From positions 1 through 5,802 of the forward strand of contig MZGM01000101.1 of the NCBI GenBank assembly GCA_002085035.1: 5,802 bases of DNA, in the 5' to 3' direction. The number at the start of each line of letters is the position of its first letter. The first letter of the stretch is position 1. The translations under genes were made by a program, and so were the position numbers. The stretch comes from Candidatus Zhuqueibacterota bacterium 4484_219 (GTDB taxonomy: Bacteria > Zhuqueibacterota > JdFR-76 > 4484-219). The notes under the pieces are model-generated. The model was given only the letters and a program-made list of their open reading frames with translations, was not told the DNA's origin and did no database searches. This document shows, piece by piece, positions 1 to 5,421 of the stretch.

Positions 1-335
1 ACATCCACATCACTCCACCCTGCTTTAATCTTCTCAATGTACTCTTCAAAGCCCACATAGTCGGCACCAGCAGCTTCTGCTTCAGCTGCTTTGGAACCTT
101 TAGTCAACACTAATACCCGAACTCTCTTACCAATGCCATGGGGTAATGTTACCGTACCCCGCACCATCTGATCAGCCTTACGGGGATCTACACCTAACCG
201 CACTGCCAACTCGATCGATTCATCAAATTTGGCATTAGCTATCTGTTTTGCCAATCGGATAGCTTCTTCTAACGAATACTCCTTAGTTCTGTCTATCTTT
301 TCTGCTAAAGCTCTGTAACGTTTACTCCGTTTCAT
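1..335 (-). CDS. rplA: 50S ribosomal protein L1, N-terminal part (runs off the left edge)
   Basis: L1 binds 23S rRNA helices 76-78, forms the mobile L1 stalk that helps release E-site tRNA, and in many bacteria represses its own operon. The 111 codons seen start MKRSKRYRALAEKIDRTKEY and continue through LAVRLGVDPRKADQMVRGTV, LPHGIGKRVRVLVLTKG and AGADYVGFEEYIEKI, all typical of the N-terminal half of a protein of about 230 residues. The ATG at 335 was chosen because the family begins M(A)KRSKRY and because GAGGAT at 347-342 lies at good Shine-Dalgarno distance. What is odd is that the same frame is open upstream, straight into L11 with no stop, so an L11-L1 fusion is also possible. The remaining C-terminal half lies outside the window. 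Identity is certain; whether L1 is made alone is not. Confidence 0.93.
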   Translation of the reverse strand, partial: MKRSKRYRALAEKIDRTKEYSLEEAIRLAKQIANAKFDESIELAVRLGVDPRKADQMVRGTVTLPHGIGKRVRVLVLTKGSKAAEAEAAGADYVGFEEYIEKIKAGWSDVD

Positions 336-734
336 AACTCTATCCTCGTAATCTAACCACCTGACCAATTCATCTGTTGTGGCATTTAGATCAGGCATTT
401 TTATTTTGGCAATCTCTTCGATCTGAGCCCTGGTAAGTTTAGCTACTTTATTTTTATTGGGTTCGCTAGAACCTTTCTCGATACCTGCCGCCTTCATCAA
501 TAATACAGATACTAACGGCGTTTTGGTAACAAAAGTAAACGATCGGTCCGCGTAGACAGTAATTACCACAGGAATAATTAAACCTTGTTTATCCTGTGTC
601 TTAGCATTAAACGCTTTACAAAATTCCATAATATTCAGACCATGCTGACCTAATGCTGGCCCAACCGGTGGTGAAGGTGTGGCATTTCCACCTGGTATTT
701 GTAATTTGATAGTCGCAATAACCTTTTTCGCCAT
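336..734 (-). CDS. rplK: 50S ribosomal protein L11, C-terminally altered and in frame with L1
   Basis: L11 binds 23S rRNA helices 43-44 at the base of the L7/L12 stalk and takes part in factor GTPase activation and the stringent response. The start MAKKV at 734 has an AAGGG Shine-Dalgarno site seven bases upstream and follows the nusG stop by 36 bases. The N-terminal domain shows PSPPVGPALGQ (residues 20-30), IMEFCKAFNA (35-44) and YADRSFTF (61-68). The rRNA-binding C-terminal domain shows KAAGIEKGSSEPNKNKV and MPDLNA (113-118). After residue 118 the usual ending of about 20 residues with a GTARSMG motif is absent. Instead about 15 unrelated or diverged residues (TTDELVRWLDYEDRV) lead to the L1 start at codon 134 without a stop. 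Normal L11 is about 141 residues. This could be a true fusion, a small deletion, or a sequence error. The end given is the base before the L1 ATG, not a stop. Confidence 0.9.
342..347 (-). promoter_or_regulatory. Shine-Dalgarno site of rplA inside the L11 frame
   Basis: GAGGAT on the minus strand ends six bases before the ATG at 335. It is a good ribosome binding site and supports independent initiation of L1 even though the upstream L11 frame does not close. It also suggests that the bases just before it were originally intergenic leader and not L11 coding sequence. Confidence 0.7.
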
Positions 735-770
735 ACTTGTACCCTTCAAGATTTACAATAAGTACCCAAA

Positions 771-1322
771 CTATTTTTCCAGCTCAACCTGCAGAAAATC
801 CAATTCTAATGGAGTGGCTCGTCCAAAAATGCTTACCATTACCTTGAGTTTGTTTTTCTCCTCATTAACCTCTTCAACAAAACCAGTAAAATCAGTAAAG
901 GGGCCATCGATTACTCGAATTGGATCACCCACTTTAAATGGTACCGCTAACGATTTACGTTCTTTGCTTGCTTCGACACGCCCTAAAATGCGTTTGACCT
1001 CCTCATCTCGAAGCGGTTGAGGATTATCTTTAGAACCAAGAAACCCGCTGACACCTGGAATATTGCGAATTAACCGTTGGAGCTCCTTGGTCATATTCAT
1101 TTCAACCAAAATGTAACCTGGGAAAAAAACTCTACTTTTTACTCGTCTTTTCCCCTCCTTCATTTCAATCACTTCTTCAGAGGGAACCAACACCTGACCA
1201 AAATCATTCGCAAATTCACTATTTTTTATCTCGCTCTCAAGATATGTTTTAACTTTATTCTCATGGCCAGAAAGGACATGCACAACATACCATTTTTTTT
1301 CTACGTCGTTTTTCTGCGTCAT
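771..1322 (-). CDS. nusG: Transcription termination/antitermination factor NusG
   Basis: NusG binds the RNA polymerase clamp, suppresses pausing, and can couple transcription to Rho or to the ribosome through S10. The 183 residues are the normal length for a two-domain NusG without insertions. The NGN domain starts KKWYVVHVLSGHENKV (residues 9-24) and contains VFFPGYILVEM (65-75) and the IPGVSGFLG stretch (88-96). The C-terminal KOW domain begins at FKVGDPIRVIDGPFTDFTG (129-147). The gene follows the secE stop with only six bases between them, so the two are very likely translationally coupled, and rplK follows 36 bases downstream. The Shine-Dalgarno site is weak (GAG overlapping the secE TGA), which fits coupling. 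The secE-nusG-rplK order is the general bacterial one. Confidence 0.97.
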   Translation of the reverse strand: MTQKNDVEKKWYVVHVLSGHENKVKTYLESEIKNSEFANDFGQVLVPSEEVIEMKEGKRRVKSRVFFPGYILVEMNMTKELQRLIRNIPGVSGFLGSKDNPQPLRDEEVKRILGRVEASKERKSLAVPFKVGDPIRVIDGPFTDFTGFVEEVNEEKNKLKVMVSIFGRATPLELDFLQVELEK

Positions 1323-1328
1323 AGCAAC

Positions 1329-1511
1329 TCAATAAAGAAGATTAAACAGATGTTTGAATATATTATCCACGAAAAAGATAAAAACTGCAAAGGCTAAGGT
1401 TACCATAATTACCACCGCAGTTGAACTACGCAACTCTTCACGTGAGGGCCAATTGACGCGCGACATTTCTACTCGAACTTCTTTTAAAAAATTTTTTGCT
1501 TTCTGAAACAT
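1329..1511 (-). CDS. secE: Preprotein translocase subunit SecE
   Basis: SecE clamps the two halves of SecY in the inner-membrane SecYEG channel. The product is 60 residues, the usual size for the single-span form found in most bacteria, unlike the three-span enterobacterial form. An amphipathic N-terminal segment FLKEVRVEMSRVNWPSREEL (residues 8-27) carries the family's conserved surface helix and hinge, with the WPSREEL motif. One hydrophobic transmembrane segment follows (about 31-48). The ATG at 1511 has a modest GAG Shine-Dalgarno site about eight bases upstream. The gene lies 97 bases after tRNA-Trp and six bases before nusG. Confidence 0.96.
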   Translation of the reverse strand: MFQKAKNFLKEVRVEMSRVNWPSREELRSSTAVVIMVTLAFAVFIFFVDNIFKHLFNLLY

Positions 1512-1539
1512 AATTCATCACTCTTGAATATGAAAAGTC

Positions 1540-1568
1540 AAAAAAAATGGCAGGCCTGGGAAAGCCCA
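1540..1568 (-). terminator. Possible weak terminator or attenuator between tRNA-Trp and secE
   Basis: On the minus strand a small hairpin, TGGG-CTTT-CCCA (1568-1557), is followed by GGCCTGCCA and then eight T residues (1547-1540). The short stem sits nine bases from the T tract, which is too far for a standard terminator. The T tract is, however, immediately preceded, apart from one base, by the 3' arm of the 10-bp inverted repeat described separately. This could attenuate read-through into secE or be a processing site. Downstream genes have no obvious promoter of their own, so full termination is unlikely. Confidence 0.25.
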
Positions 1569-1744
1569 TCCCACCACCCTCATTTGCTTGCCCGCTAATA
1601 AAAATCCGCAGGTGAGGCAGGACTTGAACCCGCAACCGCCGGATTTGGAGTCCGGTGCTCTACCCAATTGAGCTACTCACCTGTTTCAACCCTCTCTGAA
1701 GCAGGCAATCCTTCCAGATTTTATTATCTAAATACAGGCCTGCC
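1549..1744. repeat. 10-bp perfect inverted repeat flanking tRNA-Trp
   Basis: The plus strand has GGCAGGCCTG at 1549-1558 and its exact complement CAGGCCTGCC at 1735-1744. In the minus-strand transcript the two arms can pair into a GC-rich stem that encloses the whole tRNA-Trp. The 5' arm begins three bases after the rpmG stop and the 3' arm ends one base before a run of eight U. Each arm contains the 8-base palindrome CAGGCCTG, so each could also pair with itself. The placement resembles a processing stem around a stable RNA, but function is inferred only. Confidence 0.45.
1609..1682 (-). tRNA. trnW: tRNA-Trp (anticodon CCA)
   Basis: A full cloverleaf of 74 bases can be drawn. The acceptor stem is AGGTGAG/CTCACCT with discriminator G, as expected for bacterial tRNA-Trp. 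The D arm is AGCTCAATTGGGTAGAGC. The anticodon stem-loop is CCGGA-CTCCAAA-TCCGG, giving anticodon CCA. The T arm is GCGGG-TTCAAGT-CCTGC with one G-U pair. The 3' terminal CCA is not encoded (CGG follows the discriminator). The position between rpmG and secE is common to many bacterial phyla. Confidence 0.97.
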
Positions 1745-1747
1745 CTC

Positions 1748-1897
1748 TTATCGCGTTTCTTTGTGAATTGTGTGCTTGTTACAGCGCCTGCAATATTTCT
1801 TGTATTCTACACGACCCGAATGCTTCCTTTTATTCTTAGTCATTGTGTAGTTGCGTGCTTTACACTCGCTACATTCAAGAGTAATAATGTCTCTCAT
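1748..1897 (-). CDS. rpmG: 50S ribosomal protein L33, zinc-binding form
   Basis: L33 is a small protein of the large subunit near the E site. The 49-codon frame starts MRDIITLECSECKARNYTM and ends YCRRCNKHTIHKETR, the normal length and sequence for the family. Four cysteines, C9, C12, C36 and C39, form the paired CxxC knuckles of the zinc-binding (C+) form. In many bacteria the C+ form coexists with, or is replaced by, a cysteine-free copy when zinc is scarce; no second copy is visible here. The ATG at 1897 has an AGGA site about eight bases upstream (ATAGGAAACG). It follows tRNA-Thr(GGU) by 64 bases, with no tuf gene between, and precedes tRNA-Trp. Confidence 0.96.
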   Translation of the reverse strand: MRDIITLECSECKARNYTMTKNKRKHSGRVEYKKYCRRCNKHTIHKETR

Positions 1898-1930
1898 CGT
1901 TTCCTATCAACCTATTTGCTGATGTTCTAT

Positions 1931-1955
1931 TAGTTGCGCGCCAGGCCCTCAACTA
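1931..1955 (-). repeat. Small hairpin between tRNA-Thr(GGU) and rpmG
   Basis: TAGTTG and CAACTA (1955-1950 and 1936-1931 on the minus strand) form a perfect 6-bp stem with a 13-base GC-rich loop. No U tract follows, so it is not a standard terminator. It lies in the 64-base gap where other bacteria carry tuf, and could be a processing element or chance. Confidence 0.3.
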
Positions 1956-1961
1956 CTGCTG

Positions 1962-2034
1962 AGCCCACGACCGGGATCGAACCGGTGACCTCATCCTTAC
2001 CAAGGATGTGCTCTACCTGCTGAGCTACATGGGC
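1962..2034 (-). tRNA. tRNA-Thr (anticodon GGT)
   Basis: A 73-base cloverleaf has acceptor stem GCCCATG/CGTGGGC with one G-U pair and discriminator T. The anticodon stem-loop is CATCC-TTGGTAA-GGATG, giving anticodon GGU for ACC/ACU codons. The T arm is ACCGG-TTCGATC-CCGGT. CCA is not encoded (CAG follows the discriminator). It is the fourth tRNA of the cluster, matching the place of thrT in the E. coli thrU-tyrU-glyT-thrT-tufB unit. Confidence 0.97.
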
Positions 2035-2083
2035 ACCCTTCAATTCCTAAAAGCATTACAGAATATTCGAATTTTAAAAATCC

Positions 2084-2159
2084 TGGAGCGGGAGACGGGA
2101 CTCGAACCCGCGACCAACAGCTTGGAAGGCTGTGACTCTACCAACTGAGTTACTCCCGC
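2084..2159 (-). tRNA. tRNA-Gly (anticodon TCC)
   Basis: Acceptor stem GCGGGAG/CTCCCGC has discriminator T and an encoded CCA (2086-2084). The anticodon stem-loop is ACAGC-CTTCCAA-GCTGT, giving anticodon UCC for GGA/GGG codons. The T arm is GCGGG-TTCGAGT-CCCGT with one G-U pair. It matches the position of glyT in the E. coli cluster and lies 13 bases after tRNA-Tyr. Confidence 0.97.
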
Positions 2160-2172
2160 AGTCCCTAAATTG

Positions 2173-2254
2173 TGGAGAGGGGAGGATTCGAACCTCCGAA
2201 GGCTACGCCGGCAGATTTACAGTCTGCTCCCTTTGACCGCTCGGGAACCTCTCC
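2173..2254 (-). tRNA. tRNA-Tyr (anticodon GTA)
   Basis: An 82-base tRNA with the long variable arm expected of bacterial tRNA-Tyr. Acceptor stem is GGAGAGG/CCTCTCC with discriminator A. The anticodon stem-loop is GCAGA-CTGTAAA-TCTGC, giving GUA. The variable arm is about 13 bases (CGGCGTAGCCTTC), followed by T arm GGAGG-TTCGAAT-CCTCC. CCA is not encoded. It corresponds in order to tyrU of the E. coli cluster. Confidence 0.97.
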
Positions 2255-2312
2255 AATCTTTTCTTTAATTTCCAAAACAGACTAAAGTTCCCACTCTACC
2301 AATAGGAATAAA

Positions 2313-2387
2313 TGGAGCTGGCGAAGGGAGTTGAACCCCCAACCTGCTGATTACAAATCAGCTGCTCTACCATTGAGCTACGCCAGC
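2313..2387 (-). tRNA. tRNA-Thr (anticodon TGT)
   Basis: First gene of the tRNA cluster. Acceptor stem is GCTGGCG/CGCCAGC with discriminator T and an encoded CCA (2315-2313). The anticodon stem-loop is GCTGA-TTTGTAA-TCAGC, giving UGU for ACA and other ACN codons. The T stem GGGGG/CCCTT needs two G-U pairs, which is slightly weak but acceptable. It lies about 45 bases downstream of the promoter and corresponds to thrU in E. coli. Confidence 0.96.
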
Positions 2388-2430
2388 CTCTTGCAACCTG
2401 CCTAAATCACTGGCATAGAAACGCAAACTA

Positions 2431-2460
2431 ATAATATAATATTTTTTTTCTCAATGTCAA
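2431..2460 (-). promoter_or_regulatory. Sigma-70-type promoter of the tRNA/rpmG/secE/nusG unit
   Basis: On the minus strand a perfect -35 box TTGACA (2460-2455) is followed by an A-rich spacer holding eight A residues. The -10 box is either TATATT (2438-2433, spacer 16) or TATTAT (2436-2431, spacer 18). Transcription would start near 2425, about 40 bases before tRNA-Thr(UGU). The near-consensus boxes fit strong stable-RNA expression. No GC-rich terminator separates this promoter from cysS, so some transcript may also enter from upstream. Confidence 0.75.
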
Positions 2461-2495
2461 TACCTAATTTTTAAATTTTGAACTTTTTCTCCCAA

Positions 2496-3941
2496 TTAAA
2501 CCTTGTACCACACACTCCCTTCTCTACGATCCTCAATAATGTACCCTAATTCCTTCAATTTATTCCGAATTCTATCAGCTAAACTCCACTCTTTCTTTTT
2601 GCGTAGTTCCTCACGTACCTGCACCAATAACGCTACCAAAGCATCCTCGTCCCCTTCTCCTTTCTTTAGCCCATCCTTACCCGGAAGAATACCAAGAAAT
2701 TGATCATATTCCAACAGCATCCTCCGAAAATCAGCAAGAGCAAATTGATCAACTTTAGAGAGCTCACCTTTTTCCATGATTCGATTCGCTTCCTTGGCCA
2801 TTTCAAAGATCTTGCCAATAGCAGCCGCTGAATTGAAATCATCTTCCATAGCTTTAATAAATTCTCGTTTGCTGTACTGCACAAGACGAGAAAATTCGCT
2901 ACCTTGTTGAATCTGATCATGGGCAACATCTGTCCCCTGGGGTGAATCTTTAAGGTAATACTCAATATTTTGCAGCGTGTTTTGCAAACGATCAAGCGCA
3001 TTAGCTGTCTGTCGTAAGATTTCTTCGGTGTAATTGATTGGACTACGATAATGTTTTTGCAAAAAGAATAATCGGATAACTTCGGGACGGTGACGTTTTA
3101 CTACCTCACGGGCAATCAAAAAGTTCCCCAATGATTTTGACATCTTCTCGCCCTGAATATTCAAAAACCCGTTGTGCATCCAGTAACGGGCAAATTTTTT
3201 TGAGGTGGCAGCGCAACTCTGAGCAATTTCATTCTCATGGTGCGGGAAAATCAAATCCTCTCCACCGGCATGGATATCGAAAGTCTCTCCCAAGTATTTC
3301 ATAGACATGGCTGAGCATTCAATATGCCAACCTGGGCGTCCTTTTCCCCAAGGACTTTCCCAGCAGGGTTCGCCAGCTTTGGCCGCTTTCCACAAGGCAA
3401 AATCCAAGGGATTGCGTTTGCGTTCATCTACTTCAACCCTTGCCCCTGCTTTTAATTCCTCAAGATTCTTACCCGAAAGTCGACCATACTTTCTGAATTT
3501 TTCTACCTGAAAGTAAACATCACCACCAATTTTATAGGCATATCCTTTTTCCAGTAGTTTTTGAATCAATTCAATCATCTCGGGAATGTGTTCGGTAGCC
3601 TTGGGATGCACATCAGCACGGTGAATGCCTAATTTCTCCATATCCTCGAAAAAAGCCTGCGTGTATCGAGCAGCAATTTCCGCTACAGACACCCCCTCCT
3701 TTTGAGCCCGATTGATAATTTTGTCATCTACATCAGTCACATTCATCACATACTTCACCTGAAAGCCGCGATAGATCAGAAACCGTCGATAAACGTCAAA
3801 GACAATGAACGGACGAGCATTACCAAGGTGAAAATAATCATAAACCGTAGGACCACATAAGTAAAATCCCACTCTGTCTGGTTCTAATGGAATAAAATCT
3901 TCTTTCTGGCTGGTAAAAGTATTGTAGATTTTAATGCCCAT
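2496..3941 (-). CDS. cysS: Cysteinyl-tRNA synthetase
   Basis: This class I synthetase charges tRNA-Cys with cysteine using ATP in the cytoplasm. The product has 481 residues, close to the usual 460-480. The catalytic fold shows CGPTVYD (residues 29-35), HLGN as the HIGH signature (38-41), and EKMSKSLGN with the KMSKS loop (266-270). The zinc ligands that give cysteine specificity, C29, C209, H234 and E238, are all present and sit almost exactly where E. coli has them. The C-terminal part (about 310-481) is the helical DALR-type and tRNA-binding region, ending in the family-like ADRIRNKLKELGYIIEDRREGSVW. The start has a strong AGGAGA Shine-Dalgarno site. The gltX stop is 12 bases upstream, so the two synthetases are probably one operon; unlike in Bacillus, cysE does not lie between them. 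Confidence 0.98.
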   Translation of the reverse strand: MGIKIYNTFTSQKEDFIPLEPDRVGFYLCGPTVYDYFHLGNARPFIVFDVYRRFLIYRGFQVKYVMNVTDVDDKIINRAQKEGVSVAEIAARYTQAFFEDMEKLGIHRADVHPKATEHIPEMIELIQKLLEKGYAYKIGGDVYFQVEKFRKYGRLSGKNLEELKAGARVEVDERKRNPLDFALWKAAKAGEPCWESPWGKGRPGWHIECSAMSMKYLGETFDIHAGGEDLIFPHHENEIAQSCAATSKKFARYWMHNGFLNIQGEKMSKSLGNFLIAREVVKRHRPEVIRLFFLQKHYRSPINYTEEILRQTANALDRLQNTLQNIEYYLKDSPQGTDVAHDQIQQGSEFSRLVQYSKREFIKAMEDDFNSAAAIGKIFEMAKEANRIMEKGELSKVDQFALADFRRMLLEYDQFLGILPGKDGLKKGEGDEDALVALLVQVREELRKKKEWSLADRIRNKLKELGYIIEDRREGSVWYKV

Positions 3942-3953
3942 AGACTCTCCTGT

Positions 3954-5369
3954 TCAAGTTTCAGACAACGCCTTTTGAACAAACTTGCAACATTTATCGT
4001 ATCCTAAAAGCTCGGCAACCACAGGCAACTCTGGCCCATGGGGCCGCCCCGTTAATGCTACCCTAATAGGCATCCACAACTCTTTGCCCCTAATTCCGGT
4101 GGATTTCTGAACGCTTTTCATAATCTCTCGAAACTTCTCCGGGGTGATTTTCTGCACCTGCTTAAGCTCCTGGAGAAATGCTTGAAAAACTTTTCGTGAC
4201 GACTCCTTAGCAAGCCACTCCCTCGCCTCAGATGAATAGACCACAGAATCTTGAAAAAACATACTGGTCATTTCTGGTACTTGTTCCAGAAATTCCAACT
4301 TTTCTTGAACAACTGAAATTACTCTGGTGACAAAATCCAGATTACTGACATCGTAACCAGCTTTCTTTAAATGCGGCAACGCAAGCCGTACCAGACGATC
4401 CAAGTTAGTGTGACGAATGTACCATCCATTCATCCAATTAAGTTTTTCGGGATTGAATACTGCTGCCGATTTGGAAATACGTGAAAAATCGAATTCAGCG
4501 ATTAAGCGTTCTACTGACAATAATTCATCGCCAGATTCTGATGACCAGCTCAACAGGCTCAGGAAATTGACCATTGCTTCGGGCAAATACCCCTTTTCAC
4601 GATAGCTACGCACCGAAGTTGCGCCATGTCGCTTTGACAAGCGGGTGTGATCAAACCCCAGAATCATGGGAATATGAGCAAACTGGGGCAGGGAAAATCC
4701 CAAAGCTTTGTACAACAAAAGCTGCTTGGGAGTATTGGAAATGTGGTCTTCGCCCCGAATAACGTGAGTAATGCGCATCAAGGCATCATCAATCACCACA
4801 GCATAATTATAGGTAGCTACACCATCGGAACGCAATAATACAAAATCGCTAATGTTCTCGCCAGAAAAAACTACCTCTCCCCAGACGATATCGTCAAAAC
4901 GAATCTCTTCTTTCGGAACTCGAAACCGTACTACTGGCTTAATACCACTTGCCTCTTTTTGTCGTTTCTCTGCTTCAGTAAGTAGGTAGCAATTACAATG
5001 GGCTTTTTCGACGTCTTGTCTTTCATCCTTCCTCGTTTTGGGTTTGCAATAACAAAGATAGGCTTTGCCCTCAGCCAATAATCTCTGCGCATAATCTTGA
5101 TAAATTGACAGTCGCTCCGACTGCCGATATGGCCCATACTCACCACCTTTATCTGGCCCCTCGTCCCAATCTAAACCCAACCACCGCAAATCTTCGTAAA
5201 TAGCCTCCTCGAGCTGGCGGGAGGAGCGTTCTACATCAGTATCTTCGATGCGCAGTATGAACTTGCCATTAGTATGTCTGGCGAAAAGCCAATTTAAAAT
5301 AGCAGTACGAGCATTCCCCACATGGAGGTAGCCAGTGGGACTGGGGGCAAAGCGAACCCGCGTTTCCAT
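3954..5369 (-). CDS. gltX: Glutamyl-tRNA synthetase
   Basis: GluRS attaches glutamate to tRNA-Glu; non-discriminating forms also charge tRNA-Gln, and the sequence alone does not settle which form this is. The 471-residue product is of normal length. The Rossmann catalytic domain begins RFAPSPTGYLHVGNARTA, with HVGN (16-19) as the HIGH motif. The conserved RGEDHISNTPKQLLLY lies at 205-220 and LSKRHG (244-249) is the KMSKS loop. The C-terminal anticodon-binding part contains the family motif GKELWMPIRVALTGRPHGPEL near the end. CYC (106-108) and CNC (125-127) form a probable zinc site, with a shorter loop than E. coli's C98/C100/C125/H127. The start has only a weak GAGA ribosome site and no clear promoter is visible in the 52 bases upstream. 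cysS follows by 12 bases. Confidence 0.98.
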   Translation of the reverse strand: METRVRFAPSPTGYLHVGNARTAILNWLFARHTNGKFILRIEDTDVERSSRQLEEAIYEDLRWLGLDWDEGPDKGGEYGPYRQSERLSIYQDYAQRLLAEGKAYLCYCKPKTRKDERQDVEKAHCNCYLLTEAEKRQKEASGIKPVVRFRVPKEEIRFDDIVWGEVVFSGENISDFVLLRSDGVATYNYAVVIDDALMRITHVIRGEDHISNTPKQLLLYKALGFSLPQFAHIPMILGFDHTRLSKRHGATSVRSYREKGYLPEAMVNFLSLLSWSSESGDELLSVERLIAEFDFSRISKSAAVFNPEKLNWMNGWYIRHTNLDRLVRLALPHLKKAGYDVSNLDFVTRVISVVQEKLEFLEQVPEMTSMFFQDSVVYSSEAREWLAKESSRKVFQAFLQELKQVQKITPEKFREIMKSVQKSTGIRGKELWMPIRVALTGRPHGPELPVVAELLGYDKCCKFVQKALSET

Positions 5370-5421
5370 GAACTATTCTCGTTTCCTACTTCTGTGATCA
5401 AAATCTTCTACTATTAAACAG

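Noticed and set aside
357..359. TGG in the L11 tail could be read as evidence for an altered code or a mutated stop.
   Set aside because: TGG is ordinary Trp. Genes here end normally at TGA, TAG and TAA in the expected family positions, so the standard code holds.
735..770. Search for an L1 autoregulatory mRNA site upstream of rplK.
   Set aside because: The nusG-rplK gap is 36 bases and I could not draw a convincing mimic of the L1 rRNA site there.
679..1020. Plus-strand open frame of 113 codons overlapping nusG and the start of rplK.
   Set aside because: It is antisense to two clear conserved genes, has low-complexity Ser/Thr-rich content and shows no recognised motif.
1438..1635. Minus-strand frame of 65 codons overlapping secE, the spacer and tRNA-Trp.
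   Set aside because: It begins inside the tRNA gene and is out of frame with secE; no family is recognisable.
2255..2312. GGTAGAG and ACTTTAGTCTG in the spacer between tRNA-Thr(UGU) and tRNA-Tyr look like a D arm and anticodon region of a decayed tRNA.
   Set aside because: No acceptor or T arm can be matched and the D stem does not pair, so chance similarity is as likely.
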